Shown: positions 16,143 to 24,201, numbered from the stretch's first letter. The stretch is 30,666 nt of DNA from Tissierellia bacterium (GCA_012521625.1 JAAYLY010000199.1:1-30666); one strand, 5' to 3'. Made by a program: numbers and translations. The notes: generated by a model not told the origin, from the letters alone.

Positions 16143-16427
16143 TTATCTTACGCCTGATGACTTTTCGTTCTTATCAACATGGCTTCTAAATGTTCTAGTT
16201 GGTACGAATTCTCCTAATTTATGACCTACCATATCTTCAGTTATATATACAGGAACATGTTTCCTACCATCATGAACAGCTATTGTATGTCCGACCATTT
16301 CAGGGAATATGGTAGAACGGCGTGACCATGTCTTTATAACTTTCTTCTCATTCTTTTCATTTAACTCTTTTATCTTCTTTAAAAGATGATCATCTATAAA
16401 TGGTCCTTTTTTTAAAGATCTACCCAC
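16143..16427 (-). CDS. rpsS: 30S ribosomal protein S19
   Basis: S19 (uS19) lies in the head of the small subunit and forms inter-subunit bridges with S13. The 94 residues start MGRSLKKGPFIDDHLLKKI from a GTG codon behind AGGAGGAG. They contain TWSRRSTIFPEMVGHTIAVH and KLGEFVPTRTFRSH. Length is standard. Confidence 0.98.
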   Translation of the reverse strand: MGRSLKKGPFIDDHLLKKIKELNEKNEKKVIKTWSRRSTIFPEMVGHTIAVHDGRKHVPVYITEDMVGHKLGEFVPTRTFRSHVDKNEKSSGVR

Positions 16428-16455
16428 TTTAACTCCTCCTTCCAGATATTCTCAA

Positions 16456-17289
16456 CTAGTTCTTAGTTCTTCTTCTAACTATATAACGATCTGATTTCTT
16501 ATTCTTCTTCCTAGTCTTAAGACCTAATGTAGGTTTACCCCAAGGAGTTAATGGTGCAGGCATACCTATAGGTGCTCTACCTTCACCACCACCGTGTGGA
16601 TGGTCTACTGGGTTCATTGCACTACCCCTAACAGCAGGTCTCTTGCCTAAATGTCTTGATCTACCAGCCTTACCAATAGTTACAAGCTCATGGCTGATGT
16701 TTCCAACTTGACCTATAGTAGCACGGCACTCTAGACTAACTAATCTGAACTCACCAGAAGGAAGTCTAAGTTGTGCATAATTACCTTCCTTAGCCATTAA
16801 TTGGGCTTCTGAACCAGCTGATCTAGCTAATTGTCCGCCCTTACCAGGTTTTAACTCCACATTATGCACTGTAGTACCTACTGGTATATCCTTTAATTTT
16901 AAGGCATTACCTACTTTAATATCTGCATTTTCACCTGACTCTATTACATCGCCTACTTTTAATCCATGAGGAGCTATTATATATCTCTTTTCACCATCTG
17001 CATAGTTAATAAGTGCTATATAAGCCGTTCTATTTGGATCGTATTCAATGGATGCAACGCGTCCTGGTATTCCATCCTTATCTCTCTTAAAGTCAATAAT
17101 TCTATACTTTCTCTTAGCTCCACCACCTCTATGACGAACAGTGATTCTACCTTGAGAGTTTCTTCCAGCCTTCTTGTTCAAACTAACGACTAGTGACTTT
17201 TCCGGTTCCGTCTTTGTGATTTCTTCGAAGGTGGAAACGGTCATCTGTCTAACTGCTGGAGAAGTTGGTTTAAATTTTCTAACGCTCAT
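16456..17289 (-). CDS. rplB: 50S ribosomal protein L2
   Basis: L2 (uL2) is essential for subunit joining and peptidyl transfer. The 277 residues from MSVRKFKPTSPAVRQM contain GRNSQGRITVRHRGGGAKR and the C-terminal NPVDHPHGGGEGR-x-PIG with the conserved histidine near the catalytic centre. I start at the ATG at 17289, 7 nt after GAAGGAGGG; a TTG six codons earlier lies inside that site. Confidence 0.98.
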   Translation of the reverse strand: MSVRKFKPTSPAVRQMTVSTFEEITKTEPEKSLVVSLNKKAGRNSQGRITVRHRGGGAKRKYRIIDFKRDKDGIPGRVASIEYDPNRTAYIALINYADGEKRYIIAPHGLKVGDVIESGENADIKVGNALKLKDIPVGTTVHNVELKPGKGGQLARSAGSEAQLMAKEGNYAQLRLPSGEFRLVSLECRATIGQVGNISHELVTIGKAGRSRHLGKRPAVRGSAMNPVDHPHGGGEGRAPIGMPAPLTPWGKPTLGLKTRKKNKKSDRYIVRRRTKN

Positions 17290-17314
17290 CTTTTTTCCCT
17301 CCTTCAATCAAGTT

Positions 17315-17608
17315 TTATTCCATACCCTCAAAGAATTCAATACCCTTTGAGCCTTCAGCTAGTTTTACTATAGCCTTCTTCCAGTTTGGTCTTCTTCCTG
17401 TATATAGACCTTGTCTTTTTACCTTACCTACCATGTTCATGGTATTAACTTTTTCAACTTTTACATCGAAGATCTTTTCAATAGCCTTCTTTATTTCCGT
17501 TTTATTAGCCCTTTTATCAACTTTGAAAGTATATTTACCCTCTGCCATATCTTCCATACTTTTTTCAGTTATTATGGGCTCGATAATAATATCGTGTGGA
17601 TTACGCAT
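17315..17608 (-). CDS. rplW: 50S ribosomal protein L23
   Basis: L23 (uL23) sits at the exit tunnel and is the docking point for trigger factor and SRP. The 97 residues contain IIEPIITEKSMEDM, YTFKVDKRANKTEIKKAIEK and VNTMNMVGKVKRQG. The ATG overlaps the rplD stop by one base (TAATG) and its ribosome binding site GGAGGTG lies inside rplD. Confidence 0.98.
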   Translation of the reverse strand: MRNPHDIIIEPIITEKSMEDMAEGKYTFKVDKRANKTEIKKAIEKIFDVKVEKVNTMNMVGKVKRQGLYTGRRPNWKKAIVKLAEGSKGIEFFEGME

Positions 17609-18231
17609 TATGCATACACCTCCTCCACTTTTCTAACAGCATCCTTAGTTATGATAAATGAATTGTATTTTAGGATGTCGTATACGTTTAAGTTGTTTAC
17701 TATTGTAGTTTCAACATTCGGTATATTGTTAGCTGACCTTACAACATTTTCGTCCTTCTCAGCAGTAACGATTAACGCCTTTCTATCAGCCTTTAGGTTG
17801 TTTAATACTTTAACCATCTCCTTAGTCTTAGGAGCATCAAATTTCAACTCATCTACCACTATGATTTCGTTATTTTGAACCTTTGAAGTTAAGACTGATT
17901 TTAAGGCTAACCTCTTAACCTTCTTTGGAACTCTATAGCTGTAATCCCTTGGTTTTGGAGCAAATACTACTCCACCGCCCTTCCAGTGAGGTGCTCTTAT
18001 ACTACCTATACGAGCTCTACCTGTACCTTTTTGTCTCCAAGGTTTCCTTCCCCCACCTCTTACTTCAGCTCTAGTCTTTGCTGACTGAGTTCCTTGTCTT
18101 CTATTAGCTAGATGATTTTTTACTACTTCATAAACAGCATGTTGGTTAACTTCTATACCAAAGATTTCATCACTAAGTTCGATCTCGCCTACTTGTTCAC
18201 CTAACATATTGTACACATTAACTTTAGGCAT
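17608..18231 (-). CDS. rplD: 50S ribosomal protein L4
   Basis: L4 (uL4) reaches into the exit tunnel; in gamma-proteobacteria it also represses the S10 operon. The 207 residues show the conserved loop TRAEVRGGGRKPWRQKGTGR and GRARIGSIRAPHWKGGGVVF, followed by KRLALKSVLTSK. The tunnel loop looks wild type. It could in principle act on the structured S10 leader at 19263-19470, but this is not shown. Confidence 0.98.
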   Translation of the reverse strand: MPKVNVYNMLGEQVGEIELSDEIFGIEVNQHAVYEVVKNHLANRRQGTQSAKTRAEVRGGGRKPWRQKGTGRARIGSIRAPHWKGGGVVFAPKPRDYSYRVPKKVKRLALKSVLTSKVQNNEIIVVDELKFDAPKTKEMVKVLNNLKADRKALIVTAEKDENVVRSANNIPNVETTIVNNLNVYDILKYNSFIITKDAVRKVEEVYA

Positions 18232-18256
18232 TTCACTTCCTCCTTTCAGTCAAAAT

Positions 18257-18892
18257 TTACTTATTCCTACTCTTTGTTGTATCCTTGATAATCAATAGGC
18301 CCTTCTTAGGTCCTGGTACTCCACCCTTAACTAGTAATAGGTTTCTTTCAGCATCTACCCTAACTACTTCAAGGTTTTGAACAGTAACCCTTTCATTACC
18401 CATTCTTCCTGCCATTCTGTGGCCTTTAAATACCCTTCCTGGATAAGTACTAGCACTCATACCACCAGGCATTCTGTGGAACTTAGAACCATGAGTCTCT
18501 CTACCTCTAGCGAAACCATGTCTCTTGATAACACCTTGAGTACCCTTACCCTTGGATGTACCTACCACATCAATCTTATCTCCTGCTTGGAATAGGTCTA
18601 CCTTAATCTCTTGTCCTATTTCAAATTCCTCTGGATTATCCACTCTAAATTCTCTTAAGTATCTCATGTATGGAACTTCACTTTTATCAAAATGTCCCTT
18701 TAAAGGTTTGTTTACTTTCTTTTCACTTACAGGTTCAAAGCCCACTTGGATTGCATTGTAACCATCTTTTTCAACAGTTTTCTTTTGAACCACATATACA
18801 GGGCCTGCTTCTATAACTGTAACTGGTACAACTGTTCCGTCTTCAGTGAAGATTTGTGTCATACCAATTTTCTTACCTAATATACCTCTCAT
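18257..18892 (-). CDS. rplC: 50S ribosomal protein L3
   Basis: L3 (uL3) helps start large-subunit assembly and reaches the peptidyl transferase centre. The 211 residues show GILGKKIGMTQIFTEDG, GTSKGKGTQGVIKRHGF and the long loop RETHGSKFHRMPGGMSASTY. The 58-nt gap from rpsJ holds a perfect 7-bp hairpin (18920-18936). Confidence 0.98.
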   Translation of the reverse strand: MRGILGKKIGMTQIFTEDGTVVPVTVIEAGPVYVVQKKTVEKDGYNAIQVGFEPVSEKKVNKPLKGHFDKSEVPYMRYLREFRVDNPEEFEIGQEIKVDLFQAGDKIDVVGTSKGKGTQGVIKRHGFARGRETHGSKFHRMPGGMSASTYPGRVFKGHRMAGRMGNERVTVQNLEVVRVDAERNLLLVKGGVPGPKKGLLIIKDTTKSRNK

Positions 18893-18919
18893 CCTTGCAC
18901 CTCCTATTATTTTACAGCG

Positions 18920-18936
18920 GATTACCCTTGGTAATC
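18920..18936 (-). other. Perfect 7-bp hairpin between rpsJ and rplC
   Basis: GATTACC and GGTAATC arms surround a 3-nt AAG loop on the minus strand, about 15 nt after the rpsJ stop and about 17 nt before the AGGAGGT site of rplC. No T tract follows, so it is not a terminator. Function unknown; it may block an RNase or bind a regulator. Confidence 0.55.
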
Positions 18937-18950
18937 ATATAAAGCATATT

Positions 18951-19262
18951 TTATAATTTTATTTCAATATCCACACCTGCTGGTAAATTCAATTTCATAA
19001 GTGAATCTACAGTCTTTTGGTTTGGATTTAAGATGTCGATTAGTCTCTTATGAGTTCTTTGCTCAAATTGCTCCCTAGAATCCTTATACTTGTGAACCGC
19101 TCTTAAGATTGTAATTACTTCCTTTTCTGTTGGTAGCGGTACCGGTCCTGAAACTGTAGCACCTGTTCTCTTAGCTGTCTCTACTATTCTTTGAGCTGAT
19201 GAATCTAATAACTCGTGATCATAAGCCTTTAATCTGATTCTGATTTTTTGTTTCTTTGACAT
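18951..19262 (-). CDS. rpsJ: 30S ribosomal protein S10
   Basis: S10 (uS10) lies in the head of the small subunit and also forms antitermination complexes with NusB. The 103 residues contain KIRIRLKAYDHELLDSSAQ, TGATVSGPVPLPTEKEVITI and the C-terminal LMKLNLPAGVDIEIKL. It is the first gene of the S10-spc-alpha cluster. It has its own promoter and a leader of about 200 nt, and its ribosome binding site AGGGAGGG lies just after an 8-bp hairpin. Confidence 0.98.
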   Translation of the reverse strand: MSKKQKIRIRLKAYDHELLDSSAQRIVETAKRTGATVSGPVPLPTEKEVITILRAVHKYKDSREQFEQRTHKRLIDILNPNQKTVDSLMKLNLPAGVDIEIKL

Positions 19263-19279
19263 TAAATTCCCTCCCTCTA

Positions 19280-19306
19280 TCGCATGTTAGAATTATTTAC
19301 ATGCGA
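19280..19306 (-). other. 8-bp hairpin before the rpsJ ribosome binding site
   Basis: TCGCATGT and ACATGCGA arms pair perfectly around an 11-nt AT-rich loop. The 3' arm ends a few nt before AGGGAGGG. It lacks a T tract, so it is not a terminator; it may be a protein-binding or processing site. Confidence 0.6.
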
Positions 19307-19375
19307 CTTAGATTTGCCGATACACTGGTCCTGGTGTTCTATAATTTTTTATATAAATAAACCACATCAGCAAAA

Positions 19376-19453
19376 CTAGTCGCCCGATTTAAAACCGGAC
19401 ATACTCCGCAAAAATTCCCTGATAAAATCAGCAACCTTTTGCATCATCGCCAT
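19376..19453 (-). CDS. Possible 25-residue leader peptide (unproven)
   Basis: An open frame in the S10 leader would encode 25 residues starting MAMMQKVADFIREFLRSM and ending in SGD before TAG. The N-terminal 20 residues would form an amphipathic helix. No good Shine-Dalgarno precedes it (only a GAG), and the start would lie about 16 nt after the likely transcription start. The same bases also fold into hairpins, so the frame may be chance. I know no family for it. Confidence 0.2.
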   Translation of the reverse strand: MAMMQKVADFIREFLRSMSGFKSGD

Positions 19454-19475
19454 GTCTCAAAATAAGCACTAGTAT

Positions 19476-19504
19476 AGTTTACCTTAAAACCAGCAAAAAC
19501 TCAA
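19476..19504 (-). promoter_or_regulatory. SigmaA-type promoter for the S10-spc-alpha cluster
   Basis: On the minus strand -35 TTGAGT (19499-19504) and -10 TAAACT (19476-19481) are separated by 17 nt. Each box matches consensus at four bases. It lies between the tuf terminator and rpsJ, where B. subtilis also starts this cluster. The likely start of transcription is near 19469. Confidence 0.75.
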
Positions 19505-19536
19505 GCTTTTTTTATAAATAAAGTAAAATTTCTATT

Positions 19537-19575
19537 AGCCCAAAAAGAAGGAGGGTTACTCCTTCATTTTGGACT
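19537..19575. terminator. Strong terminator after tuf
   Basis: GAAGGAG pairs with CTCCTTC around TAACC. The stem continues through a T-T mismatch into CCAAAA/TTTTGG and on to AGT/GCT, about 16 pairs in total. On the minus strand the inner stem is followed by TTTTT, giving a classic terminator 18 nt past tuf. The long stem with A and T flanks may work in both directions. Confidence 0.9.
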
Positions 19576-19592
19576 TTAATATTATTTAGTTA

Positions 19593-20789
19593 TTACTCAA
19601 GTATCTTAGTAACAACTCCTGAACCTACAGTTCTACCACCTTCACGGATGGAGAATCTTAATCCTTCTTCGATAGCTATTGGAGTTATTAACTCGATAGT
19701 GAATTTTGCGTTGTCTCCTGGCATTACCATTTCAACGCCTTCTGGTAATTGGATATCTCCAGTTACGTCAGTAGTTCTGAAGTAGAATTGTGGTCTGTAA
19801 CCGTTGAAGAATGGAGTATGTCTTCCACCTTCATCTTTTGATAATACGTATACTTCAGCTTCGAATTTAGTGTGTGGTTGGATTGAATTAGGTTGAGCTA
19901 GAACTTGACCTCTTTCAATCTCGTCCCTTTGAACACCTCTTAATAATGCTCCGATGTTATCTCCAGCATAAGCTTCGTCTAACATCTTTCTGAACATTTC
20001 TACTCCTGTTACAACTACTACTCTTGATTCATCTGTCATACCTACGATTTCTACGTTGTCTCCAACCTTAACAGTTCCTCTTTCAACCCTACCAGTTGCA
20101 ACAGTACCTCTACCTGTGATGGAGAATACGTCTTCTACTGGCATTAGGAATGGTTTGTCAGTATCTCTTTCTGGTTCCTCAATATACTCATCTACAGCGT
20201 CCATAAGTTCCATGATCTTGTCTCCCCATGGTCCTTCTGGATCTTCAATAGCTTTTAGAGCTGAACCTACTACTATTGGAGTGTTATCTCCATCGAAGTC
20301 GTATTCGCTTAATAATTCTCTAACTTCCATTTCAACTAATTCGATTAATTCTTCGTCGTCTACCATGTCAGCTTTGTTTAAGAATACTACAATCTTTGGT
20401 ACTCCTACGTTTCTTGATAGTAGGATATGCTCTCTTGTTTGTGGCATTGGACCGTCTGCTGCTGATACTACTAAGATAGCACCGTCCATTTGAGCTGCAC
20501 CAGTGATCATGTTCTTAACGTAGTCAGCGTGACCTGGGCAGTCTACGTGAGCATAGTGACGTTTTTCAGTTTCATACTCGATATGAGAAGTTGAGATAGT
20601 TATACCTCTTTCTCTTTCTTCTGGAGCCTTGTCTATAGCTTCATAGCTTTTTACTTCGTGGGTTCCACCTAATCTCTTGTTTAATACGATTGAGATTGCT
20701 GCAGTTGTTGTTGTTTTACCGTGGTCAACGTGACCGATAGTTCCTATGTTAACGTGGGGTTTGGTTCTTTCAAATTTTTCTTTTGCCAT
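19593..20789 (-). CDS. tuf: Elongation factor Tu
   Basis: EF-Tu is the GTPase that brings aminoacyl-tRNA to the ribosome. The 398 residues show G1 GHVDHGKT (19-26), switch I RGITIS with T64, G3 DCPGH (83-87) with catalytic H87, and G4 NKAD (138-141). Domains 2 and 3 follow, with GRGTVATGRVERG and GGRHTPFFNGYRPQFYFRT. It follows fusA by 22 nt, so it is co-transcribed, and a strong terminator ends the unit. A second tuf copy elsewhere in the genome is possible but cannot be seen here. Confidence 0.99.
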   Translation of the reverse strand: MAKEKFERTKPHVNIGTIGHVDHGKTTTTAAISIVLNKRLGGTHEVKSYEAIDKAPEERERGITISTSHIEYETEKRHYAHVDCPGHADYVKNMITGAAQMDGAILVVSAADGPMPQTREHILLSRNVGVPKIVVFLNKADMVDDEELIELVEMEVRELLSEYDFDGDNTPIVVGSALKAIEDPEGPWGDKIMELMDAVDEYIEEPERDTDKPFLMPVEDVFSITGRGTVATGRVERGTVKVGDNVEIVGMTDESRVVVVTGVEMFRKMLDEAYAGDNIGALLRGVQRDEIERGQVLAQPNSIQPHTKFEAEVYVLSKDEGGRHTPFFNGYRPQFYFRTTDVTGDIQLPEGVEMVMPGDNAKFTIELITPIAIEEGLRFSIREGGRTVGSGVVTKILE

Positions 20790-20811
20790 TTTTTCTCCTC
20801 CTAAACATTAA

Positions 20812-22881
20812 TTATTTTTCACCTAGTATTTTTTCTGCTATATTGCTTGGTACTTGTTCATAGTGGTCAAACTGCATGGAGTAAACTCCTCTACCTTGAG
20901 TGTTTGAACGTAGGTCAGTTGCATATCCAAACATCTCAGCCAATGGTACAAAGGCATTGATTACTTGAGTTCCATTTCTATTTTCCATTCCTTCTATTCT
21001 ACCACGTCTGGAGTTAATATCTCCCATAACGTCACCCATGTATTCTTCAGGTATATCAACTTCTACCTTCATCACAGGTTCTAGAAGTACTGGATTAGCT
21101 TTACTCATAGCTTCCTTAAATGCCATAGAACCAGCAATCTTAAAGGCCATTTCTGAAGAGTCAACTTCGTGGTATGAACCATCGTATAGAGTAACCTTAA
21201 CATCTAATACTTGATATCCACCTACGACACCAGCTTCCATAGCTTCTTGGATACCAGCATCCACAGATGGTATATATTCCTTAGGTATAACTCCACCAAC
21301 GATTTTGTTGATAAATTCATAACCCTTACCTGGTTCATTTGGTTCAATCTTGATCTTAACGTGTCCGTATTGTCCACGTCCACCAGATTGTCTAGCATAC
21401 TTAACTTCTGCATCTGCAGCTTTAGTAATTGACTCTTTGTATGCAACTTGTGGGCTACCTACATTAGCTTCTACTTTAAACTCTCTTAATAATCTATCAA
21501 CGATTATTTCAAGATGTAGTTCACCCATACCAGCAATGATTGTCTGACCAGTCTCTTCATCAGTGTAAGTCCTAAATGTTGGGTCTTCTTCAGCTAATTT
21601 AGCTAATGCAACGCTTAGTTTGTCTTGACTTGCCTTAGTCTTTGGTTCTATAGCAACGTGGATAACTGGTTCTGGGAACTCCATCTTTTCTAGGACAATT
21701 GGGTTGTCTGCATCGCAAAGTGTGTCACCAGTTCCTGTATCCTTTAAACCAACTACTGCCGCTATATCACCTGCGAAGACTTCGTCAACCTCTTCCCTTT
21801 TGTTAGCGTGCATCATTAATAACCTACCAACTCTTTCCTTATTACCCTTTGAAGAGTTTAGAACATAGCTACCAGCCTTTAATGAACCAGAGTAAACTCT
21901 AAAGTATGCTAGCTTTCCTACATATGGGTCAGCAACTATCTTAAATGCTAGTGCTGAGAATGGTTCATCATCTTTTGCATGTCTTTCTTCTTCTTCATTT
22001 GTATCTGGATTTGTACCCTTAATAGCAGGTATATCCACTGGTGATGGTAGATAAGCTACTATAGCATCTAATAGAGGTTGAACACCCTTATTCTTATATG
22101 ATGAACCACAAAGTACTGGGGTTATCTTACCCTCTATAGTTGCCTTTCTAATTCCTTCTACAAGCTCTTCTGTTGTGATCTCTTCACCCTCAAGATATTT
22201 CATCATCAGGTCTTCATCATTTTCAGCAACAGCTTCTAGAAGTTTTTCTCTGTATTCTTCGGCTAAATCTACCATATCTTCAGGGATTGATGTTACTTCA
22301 ACATCTGTTCCCTTATCATCCTTGTAAATTCTGGCATTCATATTAACTAAATCAACTACACCTGTAAAGGTATCTTCTTTACCTATAGGTAGTTGAACTG
22401 GTACTGGATTAGCGTGTAGCCTCTCTTCGATCATGCCTACTGTTCTGAAGAAATCAGCACCGATTATGTCCATCTTGTTGATAAAGGCCATACGCGGAAC
22501 GCCGTATTTGTCTGCTTGTCTCCAAACAGTTTCGGATTGAGGTTCAACCCCACCCTTTGCACAGAATACAGCTACAGCACCATCTAACACCCTAAGGGAT
22601 CTTTCAACTTCAACAGTGAAATCCACATGGCCTGGTGTGTCAATGATGTTAATCCTATGATCATTCCAGAAGCAAGTTGTAGCAGCAGAGGTAATGGTTA
22701 TACCTCTTTCTTGCTCTTGCTCCATCCAGTCCATTGTAGCTCCACCCTCATGGGTTTCTCCTACCTTGTGAATCTTACCTGTGAAGAACAAAATTCTTTC
22801 TGTGGTGGTCGTCTTTCCAGCATCAATATGAGCCATTATGCCTATATTTCTAGTCTTTTCTAGTGCAACAGTTCTTGGCAC
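20812..22881 (-). CDS. fusA: Elongation factor G
   Basis: EF-G is the GTPase that moves tRNAs and mRNA after peptide transfer and helps recycle ribosomes. The 689 residues show G1 AHIDAGKT (18-25), QERGITITSAATT, DTPGHVDFT and NKMD. Domains II to V follow, with the conserved GQYGHV segment of domain IV and the C-terminal QGRGVYSMQFDHYE. Length is standard. The start codon is GTG behind AGAAGGAGG. No sign of tetracycline-resistance protein features; this is the housekeeping form. Confidence 0.99.
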   Translation of the reverse strand: MPRTVALEKTRNIGIMAHIDAGKTTTTERILFFTGKIHKVGETHEGGATMDWMEQEQERGITITSAATTCFWNDHRINIIDTPGHVDFTVEVERSLRVLDGAVAVFCAKGGVEPQSETVWRQADKYGVPRMAFINKMDIIGADFFRTVGMIEERLHANPVPVQLPIGKEDTFTGVVDLVNMNARIYKDDKGTDVEVTSIPEDMVDLAEEYREKLLEAVAENDEDLMMKYLEGEEITTEELVEGIRKATIEGKITPVLCGSSYKNKGVQPLLDAIVAYLPSPVDIPAIKGTNPDTNEEEERHAKDDEPFSALAFKIVADPYVGKLAYFRVYSGSLKAGSYVLNSSKGNKERVGRLLMMHANKREEVDEVFAGDIAAVVGLKDTGTGDTLCDADNPIVLEKMEFPEPVIHVAIEPKTKASQDKLSVALAKLAEEDPTFRTYTDEETGQTIIAGMGELHLEIIVDRLLREFKVEANVGSPQVAYKESITKAADAEVKYARQSGGRGQYGHVKIKIEPNEPGKGYEFINKIVGGVIPKEYIPSVDAGIQEAMEAGVVGGYQVLDVKVTLYDGSYHEVDSSEMAFKIAGSMAFKEAMSKANPVLLEPVMKVEVDIPEEYMGDVMGDINSRRGRIEGMENRNGTQVINAFVPLAEMFGYATDLRSNTQGRGVYSMQFDHYEQVPSNIAEKILGEK

Positions 22882-22933
22882 AATTTTTCCTCCTTCTTAT
22901 TGTTTCTTAAGTCCCCCTCCACACATTAAAAAA

Positions 22934-23404
22934 TTACCATCTATAGTGTGCGAAAGCCTTATTAGCTTCAGCCATCTTATGAGTGTCTTCTCTCTTCTTA
23001 ACACTAGCTCCTACGCCATTTGAAGCATCTATGATCTCTCTTGCTAATCTTTCGATCATAGTCTTTTCGCCTCTTTGTCTAGCATAGTTAACTAGCCATC
23101 TTAAGCCTAAAGTTTCTCTTCTTTCAGGTCTAACTTCTACCGGAACTTGATATGTTGCCCCTCCAAGTCTTCTAGCCCTAACTTCTAGTACAGGCATTAT
23201 ATTGTCCATAGCCCTGTTGAACACTTCAATTGGGTCCTCACCAGTTTGCTCAGCTACTAGCTCTAATGCCCCATATACTATTTTTTGAGCAACGCCTTTT
23301 TTACCATCAAGCATAACTTTATTTATTAGCTTACTAATTACTACTTCGTTGTATACTGGATCTGGCATTACTTCTCTCTTTGCTACGTGTCCTTTTCTTG
23401 GCAC
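22934..23404 (-). CDS. rpsG: 30S ribosomal protein S7
   Basis: S7 (uS7) starts assembly of the small-subunit head and lies at the E site. In E. coli it also represses the str operon by binding the rpsL-rpsG gap. From the GTG at 23404 the product has 156 residues: PRKGHVAKREVMPDPVYN, LINKVMLDGKKGVAQKIVY, RRLGGATYQVPVEVRPERR and the C-terminal HKMAEANKAFAHYRW. The start is fixed by TTAAGGAGGG 7 nt upstream; longer readings would run through the structured gap. Confidence 0.98.
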   Translation of the reverse strand: MPRKGHVAKREVMPDPVYNEVVISKLINKVMLDGKKGVAQKIVYGALELVAEQTGEDPIEVFNRAMDNIMPVLEVRARRLGGATYQVPVEVRPERRETLGLRWLVNYARQRGEKTMIERLAREIIDASNGVGASVKKREDTHKMAEANKAFAHYRW

Positions 23405-23461
23405 TGCACTTCCCTCCTTAACTATATAAAGTAGATTCATTGGTACTCGACTTAAAAGCCG

Positions 23462-23513
23462 TTGTGCCAAAATGCTCTATATAAACGGAATTACTTCCGG
23501 CATTTTGTCACAA
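23462..23513 (-). promoter_or_regulatory. Long structured element between rpsL and rpsG
   Basis: On the minus strand TTGTG then CAAAATGC pair with GCATTTTG then CACAA, a 13-bp stem broken by one A-G mismatch. Inside is a second hairpin, CGGAA-GTAA-TTCCG, stacked on the 5' side, with a 10-nt single-stranded TTTATATAGA on the 3' side. It begins 6 nt after the rpsL stop and is not followed by a T tract, so it is not a terminator. Its place equals that of the E. coli S7 operator. Function here is inference. Confidence 0.6.
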
Positions 23514-23519
23514 TAATTA

Positions 23520-23933
23520 TTATTTCTTAGGTTTCTTAGCACCATATTTTGATCTAGCTTGTTTTCTATTTTCAACACCAGCTGTATCTAATGATCCTCT
23601 TACAATATGGTACCTTACACCAGGAAGGTCCTTTACTCTTCCACCTCTTATTAGGACAACACTGTGTTCTTGTAGGTTGTGTCCGATACCAGGAATATAT
23701 GCAGCAACTTCTAATCCATTTGTAAGTCTTACCCTAGCAACCTTTCTTAAAGCTGAGTTAGGTTTCTTAGGAGTTACAGTTCTAACAGCTACACATACGC
23801 CTCTTTTTTGTGGAGAGTGTACAGTTGTTTCTCTTTTCTTTAAAGTGTTTAAATTAACACTTAAAGCTGGTGATTTAGACTTATAAACAACCTTTTCCCT
23901 TCCCTTTCTTACTAATTGGTTGATTGTTGGCAT
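23520..23933 (-). CDS. rpsL: 30S ribosomal protein S12
   Basis: S12 (uS12) lies at the decoding centre. The 137 residues show MPTINQLVRKGRE, then the Gram-positive insert, TPKKPNSALRKVARVRLTNG (54-73), GIGHNLQEHSVVLIRGGRVK and DLPGVRYHIVRG. Lysines 56 and 101, where streptomycin-resistance changes are known, are wild type. It follows rplGB and precedes the structured gap before rpsG. Confidence 0.98.
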   Translation of the reverse strand: MPTINQLVRKGREKVVYKSKSPALSVNLNTLKKRETTVHSPQKRGVCVAVRTVTPKKPNSALRKVARVRLTNGLEVAAYIPGIGHNLQEHSVVLIRGGRVKDLPGVRYHIVRGSLDTAGVENRKQARSKYGAKKPKK

Positions 23934-23958
23934 TAAAGCACCTCCTTATTATAAAAAT

Positions 23959-24201
23959 CTATATTAATAATGCAGCAACTGCAGCATTAATATCAATACC
24001 ACATGCACTTCCCAGCTCCGCCATAGTATCTACATAAACGATGGGAATCTGTAATTCTTCACATCTTTTTATTATATCAGCTGTAACTTTTTCTTCTGCA
24101 TCCTTGGCTACGTAAACCTTCTTGGCTTTAGAAGCTTCGATAGCTCTTTTAACCTGCTTAGCTCCAACTACCTTCTTCTCCCTTTTCAAAGCCACGGTCA
24201 T
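23959..24201 (-). CDS. rplGB: L7Ae-family ribosomal/K-turn-binding protein
   Basis: This small L7Ae-fold protein corresponds to B. subtilis RplGB (YbxF), which binds kink-turn RNA; its cellular job is not well settled. From the ATG at 24201 it has 80 residues: VVGAKQVKRAIEASKAKKVYV, then AEEKVTADIIKRCEELQIPI and the conserved ELGSACGIDINAAVAAL end. The start is fixed by AAAGGAGGGTG; an upstream start would lie before that site. The position between rpoC and rpsL is typical of Firmicutes. A 13-bp hairpin stands just upstream. Confidence 0.93.
   Translation of the reverse strand: MTVALKREKKVVGAKQVKRAIEASKAKKVYVAKDAEEKVTADIIKRCEELQIPIVYVDTMAELGSACGIDINAAVAALLI

Larger units (their letters stand above)
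19263..19470 (-). promoter_or_regulatory. Structured leader of the S10 operon
   Basis: This 208-nt stretch separates the promoter from rpsJ. Read on the minus strand it can form a closing GCAAAA/TTTTGC stem (19437-19442 with 19370-19375). Inside are two hairpins, CTGAT-TTT-ATCAG and CGGA-GTATG-TCCG. A third hairpin, TCGCATGT/ACATGCGA (19280-19306), lies just before the ribosome binding site. A possible 25-codon reading frame overlaps the first part. In E. coli L4 acts on the S10 leader; I do not recognise that structure here. The role as a control region is inference from structure and position. Confidence 0.5.

Noticed and set aside
17290..17307. Longer L2 starting at a TTG
   Set aside because: The six extra codons are the ribosome binding site of rplB itself; the family starts at the ATG at 17289.
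17411..17878. 155-codon open frame on the plus strand
   Set aside because: It lies antisense to rplW and rplD, has no family features or ribosome binding site, and is explained by codon bias of the real genes.
23405..23470. Longer S7 with 22 extra N-terminal residues
   Set aside because: The extension would run through the ribosome binding site and part of the structured gap and is not found in the family.
23462..23513. Rho-independent terminator between rpsL and rpsG
   Set aside because: The stem is strong but no T tract follows on the minus strand, and rpsG and fusA lie directly downstream without a promoter.
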